Source: Zygnema cylindricum
Taxonomy: Eukaryota; Streptophyta; Zygnematophyceae; Zygnematales; Zygnemataceae
Length of the DNA: 64,000 nucleotides
Assembly: GCA_037447655.1 (NCBI GenBank)
Contig: JBBHKE010002858.1
Coordinates: forward strand, 1 to 64,000
Reading direction: 5' to 3'
The notes under the pieces are model-generated. The model saw nothing but the letters and a program-made list of their open reading frames with translations. It was not told the origin of the DNA and did not search any database. Each line of letters opens with the position of its first letter. The stretch's first letter is position 1. This document shows, in pieces, positions 24,418 through 36,299 of this stretch. Both the position numbers and the translations under genes were made by a program.

Positions 24418-26970
24418 TTATACTTTCTCCCTAACAAAACTAAGTCTAATGTCCATGTGTTTGGCTTTAAAGTGATTTTTAGGATTGGCAGAAATGGCAA
24501 TGGCAGCCTGATTATCACAAAACACTTTTTGGACACCACTCTTAAGATGACCAAGCTCACCAAGCAAAGACTTGACCCACATAAATTCTTTTACAGCAGA
24601 GCAAGAAGCCATGTACTGAGCCTCCATGGTGGACTGAGCAATGACCTTTTGTTGCTTGCTGCTCTAGCAGCAAGCCCCATCACCCACATAAAATACATAT
24701 CCAGATGTGCATCTCCTCATATGAGCATCCCCATAACTGGCATCACTCCAAGTGGTGATGTCAGTCTTTTTCCCACCCAAATGCAACAATAGATCTCTAG
24801 TTCCTATGAGATATCTAAGCACTCTCTTAGCTGCCTCCCAATCTTTCTTAGTGGGAGCATTCAGACGCCTACTTAGTACTCCTACGGCTGCGGCTATGTC
24901 CGGACGGGTACAATTCATGAAATATATTAGGCTGCCCACTACTTGTCTATAAGGGATGGTATGCATAAATCTTTCCTCTTCTGGGCCTACCTCATCATAT
25001 AAGATTATAACTCCCTCTTCCTCACTCCCCTCACTTCCGTTCTTTAATTCCATAGGAGTGGTACAACTATTAGCCTTGTCCATTTGGAATTTTTCTAACA
25101 TGTTTCTAATGACATTTTTTTGAGTTAATCTTATTATCTTTCTATCTATGTCTCTCTCCACCTGAATTCCCAAAATATACCTTGCTTTTCCCATATCCTT
25201 CATCTCAAATCTTCCTTTTAAATCATTTTTCAACTTATTTATTTTAACCATAGATTTACTTAAAACAAGCAAATCATCGACATAAATTGCAATGAAAATA
25301 ATTCCTTCTTCATTTTCAAACAAATAAATTGAGTGATCTGAGCTGATCCGAACATATCCCAAACCTGTAAGAAACTCATCGAGCTTCTTGTTCCATTGCC
25401 GGGGCGCCTGTTTTAGCCCATATAAAGATTTGATCAATCGACATACCTTACTTTCCTCCCCTTCCTCCACGAAACCTTCCGGCTGTCGCATAAAAATTTC
25501 CTCTTCCAACTCTCCATGTATGAAGGCCGTCTTGATGTCCATCTGATGCACTTCCATGTCTTCTGCTGCCGCCACACTGAGAAGTATCCCAATCGAAGGA
25601 AACTTGACGACCGCAGCAAAAGACTCCTTGTAGTTAATTCCCTCTTTTTGGGTAAATCTGTTCGCCACTAACCGAGCCTTGTAGCGCTCAATGGTGTTAT
25701 CCTGGTTTAGTTTCAGCTTAAATACCCACTTACACCCAATTGGCTTCTTGTCAAGAGGACAATCCACCAATTCCCATGTATCGGCCGCCATAATTGAGGC
25801 CATCTCCTCATTAATGGCTGTCTTCCACCGATTTCTTTCAGGACAAGTCATTGCCTCATTATAAGTTTGAGGTTCATCGGGGTGAGACAGTTTGGTTACC
25901 TTATTGTTAACTTGTCTCTCTTGCAATCTTTTGCTGCTTCTTCTTCCTCCCTCAAACTCGGTTGCCGGAATAGATGGCTCTCTTGGATTCTTCCGAACAG
26001 TTTCTACTTCTCCCCTATTCCCTGATTCCAGGTCGATTTCCACTACGTCTTCCGCTTTGGTTGGAGTTAATACTAGGGGCTCCACATTTGGGTCCTTCTC
26101 GATCTGATCCATACCTGCAAGATCATAATCTTCTTGAAATCCTGGATAGTTAGGAAAGTCAAAGTCATCAAAATTTTTTGACTCAAATCTGATTTTGACT
26201 GTCTTTGTATGTTTAAAGGGATCTATAGATTTTTCTTCATCCATTACCACTAGGTGCTTCACTAGGATAATATCCTCTCTTTTGAGATCATAGACTCTAT
26301 ATCCTTTTACATCTTCATCATATCCTAGTAGATATCCTGGTTTTCCTTTTGGGTCTAACTTCCAGTTTGACCGATCTGTGTCTAAAATGAACACTTGACT
26401 ACCGAAAACCCTTAAGTGTGAAACATCTGGTTTTCGGCCTGTTCATTTCATAGGGTGTTTGGCCTTTTACTGCTGAAGTGAGAACTGTATTCTTGACATA
26501 TTTTGCACAGTTCATTGCTTCGGCCCAAAACATCTTTCCTATCTTCTTATCTGACAGCATACTCCTAGCACTATCACTCAGTGTTCTATTTAATCTTTCA
26601 GCTACACCATTCTGCTCAGGATTTTCAAGAACTGTCTTTTGGTGTTGCACTCCATCTTCTCTAAAAAAATCCTCAAACTGGTTAGAGGTATACTCTCCAC
26701 CATTGTCACTCCTTACTCTTTTGATTGAGGTTTCATATTGAGGTTTCTTGGAGTTTTTCATTCCATGCTTTATATTGTTTAAAACATTTCGAGCCCCTAA
26801 CTTATTTTTCAAAAAATACACCCTGGAATAACGAGACTAATCATCGGTGATAGTCATCATTAATCTCTTCCCCCTGGGTGATGGCACTCTGGCCGGCCCC
26901 CATGTATCTCTGTGTACTAAATCTAGAATCCTTTCTCCCTTACAGGTGGCAGTTTTTGGGAAGGGTAACT
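24418..26970 (-). pseudogene. Copia pol: integrase, reverse transcriptase, RNase H (disrupted)
   Basis: Integrase sequence starts near 26970 (LDLVHRDTWGP) with an in-frame stop just after TITDD, then resumes (DNGGEYTSNQF ... NGVAERLNRTL) to 26399. A frameshift near 26397 separates it from the long frame 26394-24664. That frame has the reverse transcriptase motifs KARLVANRFTQKEG, VHQMDIKTAFIHGELEEEIF, LYGLKQAPRQW and the catalytic YVDD, then the RNase H start WSDASYGDAH. A stop at 24664-24666 interrupts RNase H, which continues to 24418 (MEAQYMASCSAVKEFMWVKS). The integrase N-terminal zinc domain and most of the protease are missing, where the nested LTR lies. Confidence 0.9.
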
Positions 26971-27046
26971 AAAATTCTATGGGCTCCATTGCCCACAAAA
27001 TTCGCAGATCCAAAAGAAGCTAATCTAGATAGTGTCGGCACCAAGT

Positions 27047-28247
27047 TGATATAAACCCAAATGAATGATCCCTTGACAATCAGAACCCCAATACACCTTC
27101 ACCCTTGTGAGGAGAAGACCTTCTGTGTGCTCAGTTCCACCACAGAATGCAAAGCTTGAATATGTGTTTTGGACAATATTCCACACTTTGACTTTCCCAC
27201 TGAATAAGTGCCACCCTGGCACGCAAAGACTCTGACCGACTACACCTCTGTGTAGCTTGGACTCCCTTGAGTCCGCAGCAAAAAGAATCATTGAATTTGC
27301 TCACCCGAGCATTAAGTTATGGCTGGTCAAAGATGACCTTTATAGTTACAAGCTCTCTTAGAGAGAGGTACCTAAATATCACTAAGTCTTGGTCTGCCTA
27401 CTCATGACTACCTATTACTAAACCCTAGTCTAATAAGAACACTATATAGTACAAGAAGGTACAATGGGAGATGTACTTATTGTAAGACATTGTACAACAT
27501 GGTCAACAAGGTGACACCTGTCAAATCGGGAGCCATGGTTCCTCCTCCCATCTTCTCCGGTATCAAATAATGTGACGCCACGTGGCACCGCGTGATGCTA
27601 TCTCCGAATGATGCCAAAATCTCACTTTGCGTGGCGGCTATAATGCCGATCGTTCGATTAAAACATATTTTACACGGTTCAGATTCGCGTAGATGCATGA
27701 ATTGTTCCTTTTCGTTAGTCTGGTGTTAATTAGCTGACACGTAATGTTTATTAATCTTTGAAACCCGTCAGTGTATCGTTTCGATAACGCCTTAGTGGAT
27801 AAGGCGTATAACTACCATAAAATCTTCATAGACCTAGGTTCAAATCTGATCCAGAGCAGCTTTTAGTTATTTGTCAGGCTGTCTGACAATTCTCTTCTTG
27901 GACACTTTTAAATACCTATTGTACCCAATGTATCCAACGTTGATTTGGTCTAATGGCTATAGCTTACGGCTACTAAATCATTCAACGACTTGTAGGTACG
28001 AGGATCAAATCCTTAATCCGTCGGTATCTTTTTGGTACAAACTAAGTATTAGCCTATTCTCTGTCTCCTTGGACATTATACACAACCATGGCTCTAGCTC
28101 TCTCTCCGGTCTTCAATGACTGCAACAAGTATGGGGACTGGAGAGTTTGAGCGAGAAGCAAGCTTCCTTTACTAACTTACTCTATTTATTTTTCCAATAC
28201 AGACCTAGAAAATACATCAATTTCAACAGTAACCATTTATCTTTACA
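27047..28247 (-). mobile_element. LTR of a related retroelement nested in the copia element
   Basis: About 1.2 kb starts (minus strand) TGTAAAGATAAATGGTTAC right after the protease codons and ends ...GGGTTTATATCA, with TG...CA ends. ACTTGGTGCCGACACT follows and could be a primer-binding site. Parts of it (TTTTCTAGGT.TGTA, ACCATGGCTCTA, TGACTGCAACAAGTATGGG on the plus strand) match the host copia LTR distantly. A diverged inverted copy is at about 31000-31990. No clean target duplication is found. Confidence 0.65.
27779..27855 (+). other. tRNA-Arg-like block inside the nested LTR
   Basis: CCTTAGTGGATAAGGCG resembles a tRNA D-arm/A-box, and GGTTCAAATCTGATCC, placed about 40 bases later, resembles a T-arm/B-box. 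No acceptor stem pairs, so this is not a working tRNA gene. It could be a captured tRNA or an internal Pol III promoter as in SINEs. Its antisense copy in the second LTR is at 31120-31192, and similar blocks sit in the copia LTRs. Confidence 0.45.
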
Positions 28248-29428
28248 CAGATGCATGGATGCACCTGAATCTACAATCCAGTCTGCTTCACCTTTCAATC
28301 CACCGAAAGCACATTTATGCTTTCGTGGAATTTCGACCTCATTTTTCGCTTCCAACTCCTCGTCCAATAGGAGTTCATCGTCCTCGTCCTCGGATTCCGC
28401 CTCATGTACCTGTGTCACAAGGGCCTTTTTCTTTCCTCTCGGGGGTCCACCGGTCTGCCCCTCCTTTAACCGCAGCTCGGTTAACTTAGTGCATTCAGCC
28501 ATATAGTGCCCAGGTTTCTTAGAAAAATGGCACAAACCTTTGGGAGTCCTTGGTCCGAACTCCTCGGTCTGATTTTTCTGCCCGGCCCCTCGATAATTTC
28601 CAACCTGTTTTCTAGAATCATTGTTTCTCCTATCGGTCCCAGCAGCCAAAGCTTGGCCTCTCTTTCATCCCTTTCGAATCTCAATTGTATTCCCCCGAAC
28701 AAGAATCATCCCTACCAGTGAATTCCAAATCCACCTTGAGTTCGCCAAGTCGTGCACACGGTTGACTATGTTCTCGAACTCATCGGGTTCTCGAACTCAT
28801 CGGGTAACTTCATCAGTTAATAGTTGACCATTTCCTTTTCGCTAAATACATTTCCAACACTTTCTAGTTCAATGAAAAGTGTAGCAAGCTCATTGCAAAA
28901 ATCCAACATCTTCCCCCCTTTGTATACATACTCCTTAATTTTCTGATCAGTTAACTGTTGTTGCTGAATCGTACCACTTCGGTACATCTCTATGAGAGCC
29001 TCCCAAAGATCGGATGCCCTCTCTACCTGCAAATGGGGAGATGTAAGCCCTTGGGTAAGATGGCGGAGGATGAAGTGCTTAGCCGCCATATTGTTGTAGT
29101 CCCACGTATCGATATCATTTTCCTCGTTCCTCGGAATAGGTGACATGAATGCTGAACCGGTTGCTATTGGTGTGACCGCCTCGTTCTCCTTTCCTTTGTC
29201 CACCACCTCTCCTTCCTTTGTCTCCTCCGTTGAAGATGGATCTGCATCTCTAGTGAATCTGCCTCCTGTAAACCTTGGAGGTATCCCAAGACTGGATGGA
29301 CCCCTCACCTGTCCACTCACTATTCCCCAAAACCGTTTCTCACATAGAGCTCCTGTCATCATTCTAGCTCCATTGAATATGGGTACCCTAGATGGTGGGC
29401 CCCTAACCTGCAACTCTGATAACTCCAT
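28248..29428 (-). pseudogene. Copia gag and protease start (disrupted)
   Basis: The gag core runs from 29428 to 28817 (DTWDYNNMAAKHFILRHLTQ, LWEALIEMYRSG, LDFCNELATLF) and ends at a stop. A second frame to about 28248 holds the nucleocapsid part CHFSKKPGHYMAEC and the aspartic protease start WIVDSGASMHL. The knuckle has Ser where the second Cys of the CX2CX4HX4C pattern belongs, so zinc binding is probably lost. The protease is cut immediately after DSGASMHL by the nested LTR. Confidence 0.82.
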
Positions 29429-30442
29429 AGGACCTCAGAGTAGGCAGCTCACACGAAGCCTCTAGGATAACCTTGACCCCTTTGTGTTTCAGCGAGAATA
29501 ACTGCCACCCCGGCGGACAAAAACTCTGACCACGTTCACCCCTCAAAAGGCAAGACTTCCTTGCGTCGATATCAAAAAGAATCTCTGAATTTGCTCCCTT
29601 CAGTAGTAAGTCATGAAGGGTCAAAGTTGACCTTTTGTACAGAAGCTCTCTGGGAGAGAGGGTCCAATCTATAAAAAATTTCTAAGTCCTATCTCTCTCT
29701 AAAACTCTATCTACTAAAGTACACCACCAATCATAATAGTGTATTGTACATAAAGGTACAGGTGCCAGTGTACTTTCTGTACGGTCATTGTATGACATGG
29801 CCAACAAGTCGACACATGTCATTTTTGAATTTGTTCTTGGAATCCCCAAAGATGTCGTAATCCAATGTGATTCCGCCACATGGCGATTGATATGAAGTCC
29901 ACCGCAAACTTGCCGAAAACCCATTCCGCGATCTCGGCATGCTTCGTGGCTGTCCGATTAAGCCGGATTACAATCGTGGGCACAAAATTACTTACGCAAT
30001 ATTTGTTTCTCCTTCGAAACAAAATGCACGATATCCGTTTCAGATTTTCGGTACGCCGTACATTACAAACTGTATCTATGTCTAAATATCCCGTTGAATG
30101 AAATAGCCTACATGTTAACATTTAAATAACTACCAAACCCTACATCATATATCTTCGGTTTAGACTAGATTGGTAAAGTTGTCGGCTATTGGCTGCCTTG
30201 ATAGACGGCAGGTACCAGGTTCAAATCTTGGGTCCACCAAGTTCATTTTGGTAAAATCTACCAACCTAATATCTGTCCCGGTCGGGATAGCATAGGCGGC
30301 CATGGTTCTATCTCCCTCTCTAACTTTCAGTGACTGCAACAAGTGTGGGAGCTAGAGAGAGGAGTTAGAGGCAGGCTGCCTCTGCTTTTTTTCTGCATTT
30401 TACAAAACCTAGAAAATACTAAAATAACCTTTTATTTCTAGA
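29409..30442 (-). repeat. Copia 5' LTR
   Basis: Aligns with 23244-24276, with visible point differences that indicate age. It carries the same MITE-like motif (near 29719) and plus-strand tRNA-like block (30157-30236, B-box-like GGTTCAAATCTT). Confidence 0.88.
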
Positions 30443-30999
30443 GGTAACAAGTAGGTTAATATGTGATGTTTAAAATCTTAAAATAATCTTAGAATGCAAA
30501 GTTTGAACGTAATATCTGTACGAGCGGATGTAATATATGTACCATCAGAGATAATATATGTACTAGCAGAGATAATATCTATACCAGCGGAGGTAGTTAA
30601 TGATTCGTACAAAGGGGCACTAAATGTACTACCCAAAATTTCAAAACCCAAGAACAAAAAAGCGGCGACAAACTTTGATGGTGGGAGCGTGACGGGATTA
30701 TTTCGGCGGATTCGCAGCCACCTTGACGAAAGGCACATGGCCCATGCGACGTGTACGCACAATTGTGCGCGCTCATCGTGGTTTCTTTTGACTTTTTCCA
30801 CGCGGTCTATTTTTACACGTTCAGTTTTCGAGAATTGTCCTCCCTGTGCACGGTCTTAACAAACTGTAGGGTTAGTGACGTGGCGTCTCGGATAAAAAGT
30901 GTAATAGCATTTGATGGTCCTAATTGTTAAAATTTGTGTATTTTCTAAGTTTGGATTTATTCTATGTGTTTGTCAGATGGTCTTGTCTAAGTCATCCAT

Positions 31000-32010
31000 A
31001 CTTGTTGTAGTCACTGTAAGACAGAGATAGCCATGGGTGCCCCCATAGTTAGAAAGAAACAAGCAAACAGGCAGGCCGACAGGCAGAAAAACTGATAGGT
31101 GACCAAAATGATGCCTGGGCCTGGTTCAAACCTAGGTTTGTGGTTCACTATGTAGACGTTAGTCTTATCCACTAAGGCATTACCGAAATGATACACGTGA
31201 CGGATTTCAAAGGTATATAAACATTAACGCGACGGTTAATTAACACCAAACTAACGAAGAGGAAAAATTATTACACGTACGAGAATCTGAACCGTGTAAA
31301 ATATGTTTTGATTGTACGGCCAGCATTGTAGCCGCCACCCGAAGTGAGATTTTGGCGGCATTCGGAGATTGCGTCACGGAGTGCCACATGACGCCGCATT
31401 ATTTGATACCGGAGAAGATGGGAGGAGGAACCATGGCTCCCGATTTAAGAGGTGTCACCTTGTAGACCATATCGTACAATGGACATACAATAAGTACATC
31501 GCCCATTGTACCTTCTTGTACTATATAGTGTTCTTATTGGACTAGGGTTTAGTAGTTGGTAGTCGTGAGTAGGCAGACCAAGACTTAGTGATATTTAGGT
31601 ACCTCTTTGTAAGAGAGCTTGTAACTATAAAGGTCATCTTTGACCAGCCCTAACTTAATGCTCAGGGGAGCAAATTCAATGATTCTTTTTGCTGCGGACT
31701 CACATGAGTCTAGGCTACATAGGGGTGTAGTCGGTCATAGTCTTTGCCTGTCTGTCAGGGTGGTGGTATTTCTAAAGGAAAGTCAAAGTGGGGAATGTTA
31801 TCCTAAACTCATATTCTGATTTTGCATTATGAGGTGGAACCGAGCACACAGAAAGTCTTATTTCACATGGGTGAGGTTATATTGGGGTTCTATCTGTCAA
31901 GGTGTCACTCATTTGGGTTTGTATCAACTTGGAGTTGTCACTATCTTGATAAGCTTCTTTGGATCTGCGAATAATGTGGGGGAATGGACCTCACATAATT
32001 TCACTAATTT
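31000..32010 (+). mobile_element. Inverted diverged LTR copy
   Basis: On the plus strand this region aligns with the minus strand of 27000-28100, sharing CCGGAGAAGATGGGAGGAGG, TTCTTTTTGCTGCGGACTC and CATTTGGGTTT.TATCAACTTG blocks. It extends past the LTR end into GCTTCTTTGGATCTGCGAAT, as the nested copy does. No coding region follows, so it is a solo LTR or truncated element. Confidence 0.6.
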
Positions 32011-32545
32011 GAACCTATAACCTTAGACATTTTTTCTATAATGATGTTTTCCTTAAAAAATAAAATGTACGGACCTGTACAAAACAGTACAACCGTCAGT
32101 AAAAAACCCCGTTTTTTTGCTAATGGAAGGCCACCCTCAATCGACCTGTTTTGTTGAGTTGGTCGTACGATTTCAAAAACGTCTGATAGAACTTCACCCT
32201 TAGTGATTAATTAGTATATTTGTTTTTTTCTGGATTATTTTTTCCCAATTAGGGTTAATAACACTAATTTTCATTTTACGTTATTTATTCATTTACTCTA
32301 CTAGTGATTGGCCGTGTCCTGTAATAACTTGTAAGAAATCTTAGGGTAACGTTCGAGCAGGCGAAAAGTGGGGAAGTTTACAGAAATCCTTGACTCTCCT
32401 TACCAAATAGTACCGCCTATCTTGTTTTTTTACGAAAAACAACATTACAGATATTCTTGCCAATACTCTCCAAAGGTCTTGGAGGAAACACTGTCCGTCA
32501 AATTTTCATCTACGAGGAGTTCGCTTCATTTTTCTATGTAACTGT

Positions 32546-33515
32546 TGTAACAGGATCTCCTACCTCTAAGAAAATCCCATTACTAGAAACAATTCCAACC
32601 ACACATTCCACACATTGGAAAATACACATCCACTTTGGACCACACTCACATAAGGATAAACTTTAAATTAGAAAAAGCTTCTGTCCACATAACATTAGCT
32701 TGGTCTCTTGCCCTCGTGGCTCAACGCTTCTAATTAAAGTGTTTTCCACTACTCTCCACTTTTAATAATTGTATCTCTTAACTACTATAACACTATTTAG
32801 TTAGCAAGAGATTTCAATGCAAAAATGCCTTTTCTCCAATTTGGTATTAATCGCTCAGGACCAAGATCAGCCGGAATTTCCACAAACTTTTCCAAAAGGA
32901 AAAGATGTCTACTTTACTCTTACAATTCACTATTTATCCATCATCGCCCTGGACTCGCCAGGCCAGAGTCAACGCTCTGTTTTAATAGGCTTTTACCTAG
33001 GCCAATCATTGATCAGCAGGGACTCAGACTGACCAATACAAAAAAGTGCGAAATCTCTTGCTAACTTCTTAACACTTTGCTAACCAATCAAACGTTACGT
33101 TTCACTACGTAACATTTACGTGCAAAAGTGCGCGCCAAACAAAACGCGACTTCGCACGATCGTGCGTAACAAATTTCGCACGCGAAACTTCCCACAAAAT
33201 TTCCTTAACTGAAAGTGATGTTTCGTACTAAAATTTGTACGAAAGTAACCACCGTGCATATTAAACGTTTCATTAGAACTTTATGAAACTTACACGCGTA
33301 ATTTCGGTACTAATTTGACCCTTAACCCGTTTAAATGATACCCACTTGTTATTTAGACCCCTCATTGTCACCTAAATACACCCATCGCTATAACTTTTAA
33401 AATATAACTCCAAATAGCGTGATTCTTTCGCGGACGTCTACCAAATTTAGTACTCAATAATCATAACACCTAAATACCCCTTTATAAACAAGTTCTATCC
33501 GCTATTACTTTTACA
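32546..33515 (-). repeat. Gypsy 3' LTR
   Basis: Aligned along its length with 38406-39367. It contains the 14-bp palindrome CGCACGATCGTGCG at 33153-33166. Confidence 0.95.
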
Positions 33516-33594
33516 ACTTCCCTTCTTTATTTTTAATTGACCTTAGTTAAAACACCTTTAATTCTCAAGACGGGACTTCTGTATCATTATCCCT

Positions 33595-36130
33595 CTAATA
33601 CCTTTGTAAAAACTCAGAATTTTTTTCCTCGAAAGTCAACTCATCCTCAAGCCTTCCTAGATAATGCACTTGCCAGAATATAGTTTCGCCGACCTTGAAC
33701 CGTTGACCAACCCAATCTATTACCCATCTGTGGACTTCAGGTTCTATAATTATTGAGGGATCCAATTCCAATTCTCCTTCAGTTGGTCGAAGATATGTTG
33801 GTTTCAATTGGCTGATGTGTATCATTGGATGAATTTTTGTTGAATGCGGAAAGTCCAATTTGGCAACAACTGACGATATCATCTCGGTTACTGTAAATGG
33901 TCGAATGTACTTAGGAGTAAATTTACCTGTAGGATCCAATTGTCCCTTGATCTTGCACCTGTAATGAGTTGTAGAAAGCCAAAACTTGTCACCTCTCATT
34001 CAATGGGTCAAAATTCCCTCTCGAAATATTCGTGCAAATCACAGCAAAATAAGGATCTTTATCATAACTATTTCTAACTGTATCTAAAAACAATTCATCC
34101 TGAACCATAACACTTATTTCAAAACATCTACTTAAAGGATTTGCGACTACATTTGTCTTCCCAAGAATATGTTTGACATTAAATTTGAAATATGCTAATT
34201 TTTGCATCCACCTAACCTGTCTACCAGTCATAATCTGTGCATCACTTAATCTCTATAAATAAGAGAGTGATTTATTATCACAGTGATTTGTAAATTCTTT
34301 ATTATGCAAATAACAGCGCCATTTCACCAATGCATGTACAATTGCAAGTAATTCCTTTTCCTTTGCTGTATAGTTCTTTTCAGCATCATTGAATTTTCTG
34401 GACTCAAAAGCAATAGGATGAAAGTGTTTGCCGACTTTTTGACTTATGACTGCACCTAGACCCTTATCAGATGCATCTGTGGTGATCAGAACTTCAAATT
34501 CCCCGGCAGGGTCAGGATACACCAGTGTAGGGGCAGAGGTCAACTTCCCTTTTAATTCCTCGAATGCTCCCTCCTGATCAGCTCCCCACACAAACGTCTC
34601 CTTCTCCCGAAGTAAATCCGTCAAAGGTGCGGCGATCATACTGAAGTTCCTAATAAATTTCCTGTAATAAGTGGCCAATCCCCGGAGCGATCTAACTTCT
34701 GTGACATTAGTAGGTTGTTTCCAGTTTTTGATTGCTAAAATTTTGGATCGATCTGTTTTAACACCTTCCCCACTAACTATGTGTCCCAAAAATAATTGTT
34801 CACTTTTAAGAAAGTTGGATTTTGACAATTTTCCATATACTTTTCTTTCTCTTAACTTTTCCAACACTCTTCTTAAATGAATTACATGTTGTTCTTTAGA
34901 TTCACTGTAAACTAAAATATCATCTATAAACACTTGGACAAACTCATCTATGTAATCTGAAAAGGTTTGGTTCATTAATCTTTGGTAAGTAGGCGGTGCA
35001 TTCGTTAGGCCGAATGGCATCACTATCTATTCGAAATGACCCACCCAGGTCTTGAAAGAGGTTTTATCAACATCTTCAATTCTAAATGGCACCTAATTAA
35101 AGCCACTACGCAGGTCAATCAACGAAAATACTTTAGCGCCTTTTAAACGATCTATCAAATCACAAATTAAAGGTAACGGATACTTATCCTTCACCGTAAT
35201 CTTGTTCACACTACGATAATCGGCACACATTCTCAACGTCCCGTCCTTCTTTTTGACCAAGAGCACTGGTGCTTCGTACGGTGATTTGTTGGGCTTAATA
35301 TGTCCTTTCTCTAGGAGTTCGATGATCTGTTTCTTTAATTCCTCCTGCTCAAAGAAATTGTGCTTATATATTCCTGCGACAAGAGGGTTGCATCCAAGTT
35401 CAAGGTTAATAACATGTTCCACATCTCGGGAATGTGGCCTTCATGAGGGTAAATCGCTTAGAAAAACATCTTGAAATTCAAAAATCAAATGTTTAACAGC
35501 AACATCAGATGTATTAATATCAGTTACAAAATCAGATTTTAGTTTTTCGAGAGTTTTAGTGATGTCTGATTTAGGGATGATATCAATGTTAGTGTTTTGT
35601 CCCCCCCTTTCATCAGTAACTGCCTCATTTACTAATAACAAGAAAGCATGATTTGTTTTATCTTTTAAGTGCTTTTTAAATTGTTTAGCAAATATCAAAC
35701 CTTCCACTCCCAATCTGGTTATGTTATTAATATGATTCCTATGCAATTTCTTAGGAGATAATGCTTTCAAAACCTTCTAACTGTTTTCAGACTTCACTTT
35801 CAAGGTGTTAATTTCCCAATTAATTAGAGGATTGTGTTCAGTTAACCAAGGCTTTCCCTGAATTAGTTCTTCACTTCCCAAATTCATTATTTCACACACA
35901 ACTTTCATTTTATGACCAGGATATTAACTTCTATCGTGTCAGTTTGTAAATCTAATGTGGACTTATTACCATTTGCCACTTGAACATGTACAGGCTTTTC
36001 CCTTATGACAGTAGGAATTTTATTTTCCTCTACAAATCTACGTGAAATAAAATTATGTGTGGCACCTAAATCAACCATTACTCTCAACGGTTTTCCTTCC
36101 ACTAATGACTCGAATCTAATCAAACTGTGT
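33595..36130 (-). pseudogene. Gypsy pol: protease, reverse transcriptase, RNase H, chromodomain-like tail (disrupted)
   Basis: Protease sequence lies at about 36123-35905 (VMVDLGATHNFISRRFVEEN, with DLGAT in place of the usual DSGAT). Reverse transcriptase spans 35422-34253 ([38 protein letters not shown], catalytic FIDDILVYS), broken by stops near 35095 and 35025. RNase H follows (TTDASDKGLGAV). A further fragment (34231-33989) has VKHILGKTNVVANPLSR. The frame 33999-33595 then has the integrase C-terminal part (MIHISQLKPTYLRP) and a chromodomain-like end (WVGQRFKVGETIFWQVHYLG). The zinc-binding and DDE core of integrase is missing around 33990-34000. Confidence 0.88.
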
Positions 36131-36299
36131 CTGGTTTCATCATTATTTAACTATCCTAACATAGGTCTGTTGTTGGGAATTTCATCAGAAGGATTCTTTA
36201 AACTATGCAGTGTACGGAGAATCATAATAAATTCAGCTATCCTAACTTTTCCATTTATTAATTTGTACTCTTTAACTTCTGGATCCGGTTGACTCAACT

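Larger units (their letters stand above)
23244..30442 (-). mobile_element. Ty1/copia LTR retrotransposon, decayed, with nested LTR
   Basis: The element reads on the minus strand. LTRs of about 1.03 kb lie at 23244-24276 (3' LTR) and 29409-30442 (5' LTR) and align along their length. On the minus strand the LTR starts TGTAGAAATAAAAGG and ends CAGAGTTGCA. Flanks GGTTA (23239-23243) and GGTAA (30443-30447) form a 5-bp target duplication with one mismatch. A run of six G next to the 3' LTR (24277-24282 on the plus strand as C) fits the polypurine tract. Internally there are gag, zinc knuckle, protease start, integrase, reverse transcriptase and RNase H, in copia order. Stops, a frameshift and an inserted LTR make it non-functional. 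Confidence 0.92.

Noticed and set aside
24752-26107. Plus-strand ORFs across the copia pol region
   Set aside because: They are antisense shadows of the reverse transcriptase frame.
27779-27855. A tRNA-Arg gene
   Set aside because: Boxes are present but the acceptor stem does not pair and the anticodon arm is not convincing; it lies in a retroelement LTR.
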